The position numbers were made by a program, and so were the translations under genes. This document shows positions 1 to 7,767 of a DNA stretch of 47,093 bases, piece after piece (position 1 is the stretch's first letter; every line of letters begins with the position of its first letter). Source of the DNA: Saprospirales bacterium (lineage in GTDB: Bacteria > Bacteroidota > Bacteroidia > Chitinophagales > UBA8649); the NCBI GenBank assembly GCA_002708985.1, contig PAPS01000010.1, positions 1 through 47,093 of the forward strand, written 5' to 3'. A model generated the notes under the pieces. The model made no database searches and was not told the origin of the DNA. It saw only the letters and a list, made by a program, of their open reading frames with translations.

Positions 1-552
1 CGCCAGGGCCTCAACAACCAGGACGTGCTTGGGTCAGACCCGACTGTTCTGAAAGAGGCGGAGGCTGTTGAGTTTAAAAACAATATAGTGGAAGCAAAGG
101 CACAGGCAGAAATGCTAGAGCGACCTATACTTTTGGACTTCACAGGCCACGCGTGTGTTAATTGTCGTAAAGTTGAGGAGCAGATATGGACAGATCAAGG
201 TGTACATGAGTTAATAGAAGAGGGCTTTATCTTGACTTCTTTGTATGTCGACGAGCGAACAATACTCCCTAAAGAGAAACAATGTATTGTAATGATTAAT
301 GGCAAAGAAAAAAGAGAAAAGCTCATTCGTACGGAAGGAGATATTTGGGCAACAGTTCAGGCAATAAATTTCCGATCAGTAACTCAGCCGCTTTATGTAA
401 TATTAGCTCCCGATGAAATGCAACTTACCCCTGCTGTTGGTTATTCTGAGGTAAATACTGTAGAAAAGTACATGGAATTCTTAAATGACGGCCTTGATGC
501 TTTTGAGCAGTGGAAGGAAGAGCAGAAGGAGGTAGAGAATGGCGAAAAGTAA
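1..552 (+). CDS. DsbD/CcdA-type thiol:disulfide reductase, C-terminal thioredoxin domain (5' partial)
   Basis: The reading frame is open from the first base, so this is the end of a longer gene whose membrane part would lie to the left. What is visible is a thioredoxin-fold domain with a CVNC redox motif (cysteine codons at 154-156 and 163-165) inside the context FTGHACVNCRKVEEQIW. That context is characteristic of the C-terminal (gamma) domain of DsbD-type protein-disulfide reductases. The family passes electrons from cytoplasmic thioredoxin through a CcdA-like membrane domain to periplasmic disulfide substrates. A cis-Pro context (SVTQPLYVIL) follows, as expected. A GTG at 25 could be misread as a start; the in-frame codons before it argue that it is internal. 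The gene overlaps the next one by 14 bases, so the two are probably cotranscribed. The transmembrane part is inferred, not seen. Confidence 0.85.
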   Translation, partial: RQGLNNQDVLGSDPTVLKEAEAVEFKNNIVEAKAQAEMLERPILLDFTGHACVNCRKVEEQIWTDQGVHELIEEGFILTSLYVDERTILPKEKQCIVMINGKEKREKLIRTEGDIWATVQAINFRSVTQPLYVILAPDEMQLTPAVGYSEVNTVEKYMEFLNDGLDAFEQWKEEQKEVENGEK

Positions 553-1048
553 TTGCTTTTTGTTGATTTTGGTGCTAATATTTGGCCATCTTTGCATAGG
601 TACGAACATGCTATATGGCCAATCTTTAAAACCACAAGCTGAGGCGCATAAAGACTATATCAACTGGTCACCTATCATTGAATATGCCATTGCCGATAGC
701 CTACAAATCACTTTTCATGTAGAACTAGCTCCTGGGTGGGCAATCTACAGCCAATATCAGCAGGGCACAGGCCCTATTCCGACGTCGATAAATGTATCGA
801 ATGTGCCGCAGGTGACATTTAGTGAGCAAAGTGCGTTTGGGTCAGATGGCTACGACCCCATCTGGGATTTGCCCATAAAGAAGTTTGTAAACGAAGTATC
901 TTTTATCTCATCTCCCTTTGTTCTTCCATCAGAACAACCGATTACTACCTCCGTAAAGGGAAACTACGAATTTATGATATGCGACAGCATGCAGTGTTTA
1001 CCTCCGGAGTGGGTAGACTTTGAGTTACAAATTCCAGGTCAGGAATAG
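539..1048 (+). CDS. Exported DsbD-alpha (N-terminal)-like domain protein
   Basis: A 169-residue protein with an N-terminal signal peptide (hydrophobic about residues 6-20, mature part from about residue 28) and a single DsbD N-terminal-like beta domain. The diagnostic feature is the cysteine pair C148 and C153 in the setting ICDSMQCLPPEW, the CX4C-LPP pattern typical of DsbD-alpha in Bacteroidota. In E. coli DsbD the alpha domain is fused to the membrane domain and relays electrons to DsbC and CcmG. Here it is a free periplasmic protein encoded immediately after the membrane/thioredoxin protein, with a 14-base overlap. An unusually strong ribosome binding site (AAGGAGG at 526-532) precedes the ATG and fixes the start. 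It may act as the partner of the upstream reductase, or as a second alpha domain if that protein has its own. Confidence 0.8.
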   Translation: MAKSNCFLLILVLIFGHLCIGTNMLYGQSLKPQAEAHKDYINWSPIIEYAIADSLQITFHVELAPGWAIYSQYQQGTGPIPTSINVSNVPQVTFSEQSAFGSDGYDPIWDLPIKKFVNEVSFISSPFVLPSEQPITTSVKGNYEFMICDSMQCLPPEWVDFELQIPGQE

Positions 1049-1065
1049 GGAACTGCTGCTATAAA

Positions 1066-1188
1066 CTATCGGTGGATACCTTGGCCCATTGATTTATTGG
1101 TTCCGCGACAATTTTTAGATGAGTAACAACTCGTAACCGTAAGACCGACTACAAGAATCAGGGCAACATAAGTTAAAAAGCGTTTCAT
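1066..1188 (-). CDS. Tiny predicted lipoprotein (40 aa)
   Basis: A short open frame on the minus strand, ATG at 1188 and TAG ending at 1066, encoding 40 residues. The first 20 residues form a textbook lipoprotein signal: MKR, a hydrophobic run, then LTVTSC with the lipid-modified cysteine at position 21. The mature part would be only about 20 residues, polar and basic, with a second cysteine at 27. It lies 66 bases downstream of the topoisomerase IV A gene on the same strand and fills most of the otherwise empty gap 1049-1254. No family is recognised. The signal peptide and lipobox are seen directly; that it is expressed is inference. Lysis-type or entericidin-like lipopeptides have a similar size, but there is no specific evidence for that role. 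Confidence 0.55.
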   Translation of the reverse strand: MKRFLTYVALILVVGLTVTSCYSSKNCRGTNKSMGQGIHR

Positions 1189-1254
1189 AGAATTAATTCT
1201 TTACTGTAAGATACACAGCATTATTGAAAAGTAGCCCATAATGAAGGCATTCGA

Positions 1255-3873
1255 CTAAAAACCTAAGGTCAAGTTTCCTCCGACTTGTGGTGATTTCCTT
1301 TCGGCGGCCGCCTTATTCTCCTCTGGCAAGGGCTTTTCCTTTTTAGGCCTTTCTATGGCTGGACTAACATCAACCACCTTTCCTCGTCTAGGGTCACTCG
1401 TAAATTTATTTCCTTGTGACTTCCATCCTTTAATATCAATAAAGCTGCTTAAAGCAATGATCTCCTCTGTCTTTTCTTTTGCACTGCCCTTTAGCACTGT
1501 GATTTTTACTTGAGGCTCGGGATGAAGGCTAACAAAAAGGAGTTTGGATGAAGCGTGCTCGCCAATAAAGTTGAATAATTGGTCATCGGTCTTTGTTTCA
1601 ATATGGAAGCGTTTAACATATTCTGTTTTGCTTGATCCATCCAGATAGACTGCCGTTACTACATCCGAAGGTCGCCACTTGTATATATGGGCGATACCAG
1701 ATAGGGGCAGTTTTTTGTTTACCTCTGGATGAAAGGTCTCGTAGAAGCCATTTTGATGGATAATGAGCACTTTGTCTGAGGTATCAAAACTACCAATGGC
1801 TTTTCCTCGCTCCTCACCATTTATACGGCCCGTTGAGCTGTCAAAGAAAAAGGCCTTTCCTCCAAAGGTAGAAGGGCCAATAGAGACTTGGTCAATCTTT
1901 CGGATAGGGTATTTAGTGATGACATTACCCGAAGACATTCTTCCTTTGACATTGATATCGGTGAAATTGTACTCAAACTCTTTTTGACGTGCTGTACAAT
2001 TCGGACTGAGCTTGATGCGAACGGTCTCGGATTCCCCATTGGGGTGCATTGCAAAATAGAGCACTTTGGCTTTGTCACTCTTTGTAATTTGGTAGCCCTT
2101 GTCACGCACCATCGAAGTTACAGCAAAGCGCTTCACATAGTTTTTGCCCGTGGTCAGGTCGGCATATATCATATGATAAATCCGCCGATCTTCATTTTTC
2201 TTCCATACCGCCACATACAAGATGTCTTTGCCTACAAACTTTTTATCCCCAATTCGAGAAATAATCATGCTGCCATCCTTTTTAAATGCGATTACATCAT
2301 CAATGTCTGAGCAATCTGTAATGAAGGTGTCTTTTTTTAGTCCCATACCTACGAACCCTTCTTTTAGATTGGCATAGAGTTTTACGTTATTGGCAGCAAC
2401 ATGTTTAATCTTAATCGCTTCGAAGCTCTGCAATTCAGTTTGACGAACTTTTTTACCTCCGTAGGTCTTTTTGATGCGTTCAAAGTGAGCTATGGTGTAG
2501 TCGGTGAGGTGGGCTAGGTGATTTTTGACTTCTGCCAATTTCTCTTCTAAGCTTTGGATGATTTCATCTGCCTTGAAGCTATCAAATCTCGAAATCCGTT
2601 TGATTTTGATTTCTGTCAGCTTAAGAATATCTTCTTCGGTGATATCCCGCATAAGGCTGAAGGCCGATGGGCTCTTATTGATTCGAGAAGGGGTTGATAC
2701 GTGTTTATGCATTCCCTGATCTATAGCCGCTATTACAGCCTCCCATGTTTCACACTCCTCAATATCTCTATAGATTCTCTGCTCAATAAAAATCTTTTCC
2801 AAAGAGGCCAAATGCCATTTTTGCTCCAGTTGTTCCTTTTCAATTTCCAATTCCCATTGCAAGAGGTTTTTGGTTTCCTCTGTATTGAGTTTTAAGATGT
2901 CATGAACTGAAAGAAAGTGAGGTTTGTCCTCATAAATGATGCAGGCATTTGGTGCTAGTGAAACCTCACAATTGGTAAAGGCATAGAGAGCATCTATAGT
3001 TACATCAGGACTTACTCCTGTTGGCAACTCAATTTCTATATCTACTTCTTTGGCGGTATTATCTACAACCTTTTTAATACGAATTTTGCCCTTATCATTG
3101 GCTTTGATAATGGAGTCAATGATGGCTTGAGTAGTTGTCCCATAGGGAATTTCTCGTATGCGCAATGTTTTTTTGTCTTTAACCCCAATACGTGCTCTAA
3201 CCTTGATCCGCCCGCCTCTTTTCCCTGCTTGGTAGTCGCTAGCATCCATAAGTCCACCGGTGGCAAAGTCTGGAACAAGCTTAAAAGAGCGACCTTTTAG
3301 ATGGTGAATTGCTGCTTGACAAAGCTCATTGAAGTTATGAGGTAAAATTTTAGTGGAAAGTCCTACTGCAATCCCATCGGCTCCTTGGGCAAGCAGTAAA
3401 GGAAATTTAGCGGGTAAATGAATCGGTTCTTTTTTCCTTCCGTCATAGGATAATTGCCAATGCGTCGTATTCCCGTTAAACAATACATCAAGGGCAAACT
3501 TGGTTAATCTTGCTTCGATATATCGTGGTGCAGCAGCAGGGTCCCCAGTACGAACATCTCCCCAGTTTCCTTGACAATCAATCAGCAGGTCCTTTTGCCC
3601 AAGATTAACTAAGGCATCGCCAATCGCTGCATCACCATGAGGGTGGTATTGCATGGTTTGACCTATGATGTTAGCGACCTTGTGGTAGCGTCCATCATCC
3701 ATAGTTTTCATTGCATGAAGTATCCTGCGTTGAACGGGCTTCGTCCCATCCTTAAGCGCAGGCACTGCTCGCTCTAAAATCACATAGCTTGCGTAGTCTA
3801 AAAACCAATCTTTATATAACCCGCTTACTTTCGAATCGGACATAGAGGTATTGGGCGCGGGATTTTCTGACAT
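1255..3873 (-). CDS. parC: DNA topoisomerase IV subunit A (ParC-type)
   Basis: An 872-residue type IIA topoisomerase A subunit. The N-terminal breakage-reunion domain is clear: LERAVPALKDGTKPVQRRIL (residues 34-53), the YHPHG motif (76-80), and the catalytic tyrosine Y118 in AAPRYIEARL. It forms the covalent DNA link and, with ParE, decatenates daughter chromosomes using ATP. A long coiled coil and a C-terminal beta-pinwheel-like region follow, ending in a lysine-rich tail. The divergent C-terminal part lacks an obvious GyrA box (QRRGGKG), which favours topoisomerase IV over gyrase. Two ATGs are possible (3873 and 3843, residue 11); both leave the core intact. The partner parE is in this window but about 31.8 kb away at 35667, on the opposite strand. 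It diverges from mfd across a 116-base gap. Confidence 0.9.
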   Translation of the reverse strand: MSENPAPNTSMSDSKVSGLYKDWFLDYASYVILERAVPALKDGTKPVQRRILHAMKTMDDGRYHKVANIIGQTMQYHPHGDAAIGDALVNLGQKDLLIDCQGNWGDVRTGDPAAAPRYIEARLTKFALDVLFNGNTTHWQLSYDGRKKEPIHLPAKFPLLLAQGADGIAVGLSTKILPHNFNELCQAAIHHLKGRSFKLVPDFATGGLMDASDYQAGKRGGRIKVRARIGVKDKKTLRIREIPYGTTTQAIIDSIIKANDKGKIRIKKVVDNTAKEVDIEIELPTGVSPDVTIDALYAFTNCEVSLAPNACIIYEDKPHFLSVHDILKLNTEETKNLLQWELEIEKEQLEQKWHLASLEKIFIEQRIYRDIEECETWEAVIAAIDQGMHKHVSTPSRINKSPSAFSLMRDITEEDILKLTEIKIKRISRFDSFKADEIIQSLEEKLAEVKNHLAHLTDYTIAHFERIKKTYGGKKVRQTELQSFEAIKIKHVAANNVKLYANLKEGFVGMGLKKDTFITDCSDIDDVIAFKKDGSMIISRIGDKKFVGKDILYVAVWKKNEDRRIYHMIYADLTTGKNYVKRFAVTSMVRDKGYQITKSDKAKVLYFAMHPNGESETVRIKLSPNCTARQKEFEYNFTDINVKGRMSSGNVITKYPIRKIDQVSIGPSTFGGKAFFFDSSTGRINGEERGKAIGSFDTSDKVLIIHQNGFYETFHPEVNKKLPLSGIAHIYKWRPSDVVTAVYLDGSSKTEYVKRFHIETKTDDQLFNFIGEHASSKLLFVSLHPEPQVKITVLKGSAKEKTEEIIALSSFIDIKGWKSQGNKFTSDPRRGKVVDVSPAIERPKKEKPLPEENKAAAERKSPQVGGNLTLGF

Positions 3874-3920
3874 AATTCTTACTATAAATGTAGGTTCCCA
3901 ATATATTTACGCGGTGAATT

Positions 3921-3945
3921 TTATCCACTTCATTTCTGTGGATGC
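3921..3945. promoter_or_regulatory. Imperfect inverted repeat with DnaA-box-like halves between parC and mfd
   Basis: TTATCCACT at 3921-3929 and TGTGGATGC at 3937-3945 face each other. The exact inverted part is ATCCAC / GTGGAT with a 9-base spacer. The left half matches the DnaA box consensus TTATNCACA in 8 of 9 positions and the right half in 7 of 9. It lies in the only intergenic space that could hold the divergent promoters of parC and mfd, so it could be an operator for either. No A+T-rich unwinding element or further boxes were seen, so an origin is unlikely. Confidence 0.25.
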
Positions 3946-3989
3946 TTCAGCCAATGGCTATTAAGTATACACTGTAAAGACCGATCGGC

Positions 3990-6900
3990 GTGCAAAGAGA
4001 GGAATTGATACAACAATATCAGCAGTCACCCATGCTGCAAGATGTGGTTTCCCATTTAACCGAGGGAGCCAAGGGGCGTGCAATCCATCTTAACGACGTG
4101 CACGGCTCTTCTTTATCCCTCATCATTGCAGCATTATATCAGGTGCATAAAGGAAATCATATCATCCTCTGCCGAGATCGGGAAGAGGCGGCATTTTTAA
4201 TGCAGGATTTGCAGTTTGTGCTCCCTAAAAAAGAGATCTACAGCTTCCCATCCTCCTTTAAGCAATTAGGTCAAATTCACCAATCGGATTCGGGAAATAT
4301 CCAAATGCGCACAGAGGTCATCACTCAGTTGACGAGTAATGCCATTCAGTCTATGCTGATTATTTCGTATCCGGATGCCCTGCTCGAGCGGGTAGTCAAA
4401 AAATCAGTACTCAAAGAAACACGACTTGATGTTGAGGTAGGAGAGACCTTCGACATTGATTTCATGTTAGAGTTGCTTGTCACCTACAATTTTGAGCGGG
4501 TAGATTTTGTCTACGAGCCTGGTCAATTTTCAATTCGCGGTGACATTATTGATATTTACTCCTTTGCAAACGCTAACCCTTATCGAATAGAAGTATTTGA
4601 TAATGAGGTAGAGAGCATTCGACTTTTTGATCCTGTGAGTCAGCGGTCAGAAAAGAAGGTTCTTCGGATCTCCATTTTGCCTAATGGCCAACAAAACTTC
4701 ACAGTTGAGGAGCAAGTCCCGCTTTTCCAGGCTATTCCAAGTAATACCACATTTTGGATTAATGATATTGCGATGTGTTTGGAGACCGTGGATGAGGGGA
4801 TGGCAAAAGCCATTGCATGCTACGAAAAACTTGATTTCGATGAGGAGGGTTTCGACAAAGAGGATAGTATACGCGTCCATCCTCAAAAGCGTTTTGAAAT
4901 CTCTCCGCGCATCAAAGGATACTTTGAAGACATTCAGCTTATTGAGTGGGGCAATAAGATTTATTCCAAGGCTATGGCAGTTTTCGAATTTGGCATTGAC
5001 CCCCAACCCGTGTTCAATCGAAATGTAGACTTACTTATAGAAGATCTACAGGCTAAAAAGGAGGCTGGTTACGAACTCATTTTGGCCACAGAACATGCCA
5101 AGCACTACAACCGGGTACAAGGGATATTACAAGATGTCGAGGCCAACATCACCATGCACCCCCTCAATTTGGACTTTCATGGCGGTTTTGTAGACCGTCA
5201 AAACAAAATTCTTGTATACACTGACCATCAGATCTTTAGTCGCTACCATAAGGCAAGCATTCGAAAAAATCGAAGCAGCAGTCGCGCGCAACTAATGAAA
5301 ACACTCAAAGAATGGAAGCCGGGGGACTATGTTGTTCATATCGACCATGGGATTGGTGTGTATTCAGGATTAGAAAAACTTGACATTGTTGGTCGTGTGC
5401 AGGAGTCGATTCGAATCGTATATCAAAACAACGATTTGCTCTATGTCAGTATTAATGCGCTGCATAAAATCTCTAAGTATTCAGGTAAGGATGGTAAGAA
5501 ACCAAAAATTCATCGACTTGGGTCAGATACTTGGGCAAAAACCAAAACCAAAACCAAAAAGAAAATTAAGCAGGTTGCCTATGACTTAATCAAATTATAC
5601 GCTCAGCGAAAAACCCAAAAAGGATTTGCTTTTTCACCTGACACATACTTGCAGCACGAGTTGGAAGCCTCATTTTTCTATCAAGATACCCCAGACCAAG
5701 AAAAAACCACCTTAGAGGTGAAAAATGATATGGAGAGCGATGTGCCCATGGATCGTTTATTATGCGGTGACGTAGGGTTTGGCAAAACTGAAGTCGCTAT
5801 ACGGGCAGCCTTTAAGGCGGTTACCGATAGCAAACAGGTTGCCATTCTCGTTCCCACTACCATTTTGGCCGCGCAACATCATAAGACCCTTTCTGACCGA
5901 CTCCGCGATTTTCCAGTTACTATTGAATATGTCAATCGCTTTCGCAGTGCGGCCGAAAAAAAGGCGATTTATGAAAAACTGGCTCAAGGGAAAATTGATA
6001 TCTGTATAGGCACCCATTCTTTAGTGGGTAAAGCGGTGCAATGGAAAGACCTGGGGCTTCTTATTGTTGATGAGGAACAAAAGTTTGGCGTTGGTGTCAA
6101 AGAGAAACTTAAGACAATTAAGCTGAACGTGGATACATTGACCTTGACGGCCACACCGATTCCACGAACCCTGCAATTCAGTCTTATGGGGGCAAGAGAT
6201 TTGTCCGTGATTCGAACTCCTCCTGAAAACCGTCAACCCGTACATACCGAAGTTCATACGTTTAGTACAGAAGTTATTACTGATGCGATACAGTTTGAGT
6301 TGTATCGAGGAGGACAAGTATTTTTTGTTCATAATAGAGTAAAGGATATTGAGGAAATCAAGCAAATGCTTGAACGAATGTTGGGTAATGTTCGCATTGC
6401 TGTTGGTCATGGCCAAATGGAGGGTCAAGCACTTGAGCGCGTAATGGTAGACTTTGTTGATGGTCAATATGACGTCCTCTTATCTACCAATATCATTGAA
6501 ACGGGACTGGATATACCCAATGCGAATACCATTATCATAAATGGAGCGCACATGTTTGGATTGTCGGATTTACATCAATTGCGTGGACGGGTAGGGCGTT
6601 CGAGCCGAAAGGCCTATTGTTATCTGTTTACACCTCCTATATCCACGCTTTCTCAAGATGCCCGACTGCGCTTAAAGACCATTGAAGAATTTGCCGATAT
6701 AGGAAGTGGTTTTAATATCGCTATGCGTGATCTAGATATTCGTGGTGCGGGTAATTTATTGGGGGGAGAGCAAAGCGGGTTTATGAATGATTTAGGCTTT
6801 CAGACCTATCATAAAATTTTAGATGAAACCATTCAAGAGCTAAAAGCTACTGAGTTCGTTGAGCTATATAAGGCAGAAATTGCCCAAAAAAGAGAATATG

Positions 6901-7370
6901 TTAGAGATTGTCAGATTGACACTGACCTTCCAATGCACATTCCCAGTGACTATGTAAACAGCGTGCCTGAACGCCTAGCATTATACACTTCACTTAATAC
7001 ACTCAAGGATAATCAAGGGCTTCAGGGTTTTTTAGAGGACGTACAAGATCGGTTTGGAAAAGTGCCTGAAGAAGTTAGAGAGTTGTGCAACGCCATCCGA
7101 TTAAAATGGGTGGGTAAAACCTTAGCGCTAGAGCGAATTATAGCGAAGAAGGGAAAGCTTACCTGTTACTTTACCTCCAACCAAAAGGCTATGTTTTATG
7201 CATCAGACGCCTTTAATAAGGTTATGGCACATGTTAATTCCAATCCGGCTGCTATGCGCTTGAAGCAAACAGAAAAGCATTTGATACTTATTGTAGATCA
7301 CGTATCCACCGTAGAAGATGCTTATCAAAAACTTCGATCAATGGAGGCCGATGTATATGGGGATGCTTAA
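3990..7370 (+). CDS. mfd: Transcription-repair coupling factor Mfd
   Basis: A 1126-residue protein of normal family length. It begins with a UvrB-like N-terminal module, followed by the RNA polymerase-interacting (CarD-like) domain around WKPGDYVVHIDHGIGVYSG (nt 5320-5376). The superfamily 2 translocase has Walker A GDVGFGKT (near residue 595), the DEEQ box (near 694), TATPIPRTL, and the RGRVGRSSRKAYCYL motif VI; a C-terminal TRCF domain follows. Mfd removes RNA polymerase stalled at lesions and recruits UvrA for nucleotide excision repair. The start is GTG; no better ATG lies nearby. A basic linker around nt 5535-5565 is encoded by a short hexanucleotide repeat. The 3' end overlaps ridA on the other strand by 4 bases. 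Confidence 0.97.
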   Translation: MQREELIQQYQQSPMLQDVVSHLTEGAKGRAIHLNDVHGSSLSLIIAALYQVHKGNHIILCRDREEAAFLMQDLQFVLPKKEIYSFPSSFKQLGQIHQSDSGNIQMRTEVITQLTSNAIQSMLIISYPDALLERVVKKSVLKETRLDVEVGETFDIDFMLELLVTYNFERVDFVYEPGQFSIRGDIIDIYSFANANPYRIEVFDNEVESIRLFDPVSQRSEKKVLRISILPNGQQNFTVEEQVPLFQAIPSNTTFWINDIAMCLETVDEGMAKAIACYEKLDFDEEGFDKEDSIRVHPQKRFEISPRIKGYFEDIQLIEWGNKIYSKAMAVFEFGIDPQPVFNRNVDLLIEDLQAKKEAGYELILATEHAKHYNRVQGILQDVEANITMHPLNLDFHGGFVDRQNKILVYTDHQIFSRYHKASIRKNRSSSRAQLMKTLKEWKPGDYVVHIDHGIGVYSGLEKLDIVGRVQESIRIVYQNNDLLYVSINALHKISKYSGKDGKKPKIHRLGSDTWAKTKTKTKKKIKQVAYDLIKLYAQRKTQKGFAFSPDTYLQHELEASFFYQDTPDQEKTTLEVKNDMESDVPMDRLLCGDVGFGKTEVAIRAAFKAVTDSKQVAILVPTTILAAQHHKTLSDRLRDFPVTIEYVNRFRSAAEKKAIYEKLAQGKIDICIGTHSLVGKAVQWKDLGLLIVDEEQKFGVGVKEKLKTIKLNVDTLTLTATPIPRTLQFSLMGARDLSVIRTPPENRQPVHTEVHTFSTEVITDAIQFELYRGGQVFFVHNRVKDIEEIKQMLERMLGNVRIAVGHGQMEGQALERVMVDFVDGQYDVLLSTNIIETGLDIPNANTIIINGAHMFGLSDLHQLRGRVGRSSRKAYCYLFTPPISTLSQDARLRLKTIEEFADIGSGFNIAMRDLDIRGAGNLLGGEQSGFMNDLGFQTYHKILDETIQELKATEFVELYKAEIAQKREYVRDCQIDTDLPMHIPSDYVNSVPERLALYTSLNTLKDNQGLQGFLEDVQDRFGKVPEEVRELCNAIRLKWVGKTLALERIIAKKGKLTCYFTSNQKAMFYASDAFNKVMAHVNSNPAAMRLKQTEKHLILIVDHVSTVEDAYQKLRSMEADVYGDA
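5542..5559 (+). repeat. Hexanucleotide tandem repeat in mfd
   Basis: Three perfect copies of CCAAAA lie head to tail, preceded by a near-copy (GCAAAAA). They encode the alternating KTKTKTKKK stretch in the basic segment between the CarD-like domain and the translocase. Because the unit is six bases, slippage would add or remove two residues without breaking the frame. Confidence 0.7.
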
Positions 7371-7744
7371 CCCTGCAGGGCAATCATTGAGATTTCAACT
7401 TTCACATCTTTAGGAAGTCTACTAACCTCTACCGTTTCGCGTGCGGGAGCATTTTCGCCTATATAGGATCCATAGACTGCATTGACCGCGTTAAAGTCAT
7501 CCATAGATTTGAGAAAAATACTGGTTTTTGCTACATGGTCAAAGTTCATCCCTGCAGCTTCTAACACGGCCTGCAAGTTTTTCATGACTTGATGGGCTTG
7601 GTCGCTAATGTCGTCGCCGGCATAATTCATGGCCCCGTCATATGGTATTTGACCGCTTACAAATAAGGTGTTTCCTGCTAAAATAGCTTGGCTGTAAGGC
7701 CCAATAGGTGCTGGAGCATTTGAGGTTTCAATAACTTTTTTCAT
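7367..7744 (-). CDS. ridA: RidA family reactive enamine/imine deaminase
   Basis: A 125-residue protein matching the YjgF/YER057c/UK114 (RidA) family over its whole length. It carries APIGPYSQA near the N terminus, LFVSGQIP, and the C-terminal signature PARETVEVSRLPKDVKVEI. The substrate-binding arginine R102 and the acidic residue E117 of active RidA proteins are both present. RidA hydrolyses 2-aminoacrylate and related imines released by PLP enzymes, acting as a cytosolic trimer. It is a single gene on the minus strand, converging with mfd (4-base overlap) and starting 23 bases from the divergent deacetylase-like gene at 7768. Confidence 0.93.
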   Translation of the reverse strand: MKKVIETSNAPAPIGPYSQAILAGNTLFVSGQIPYDGAMNYAGDDISDQAHQVMKNLQAVLEAAGMNFDHVAKTSIFLKSMDDFNAVNAVYGSYIGENAPARETVEVSRLPKDVKVEISMIALQG

Positions 7745-7767
7745 AGTGTATGACTTAGATTTACGTT

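Noticed and set aside
1888-2310. Plus-strand ORF inside the topoisomerase IV A gene
   Set aside because: It lies wholly antisense to a confidently assigned conserved gene and has no recognisable domain.
3874-3989. Replication origin between parC and mfd
   Set aside because: Only two imperfect DnaA-like boxes, no A+T-rich unwinding region and no dnaA or gidA neighbour.
6021-6467. 148-residue minus-strand ORF inside mfd
   Set aside because: Antisense shadow of the conserved helicase motifs; no start signal or family.
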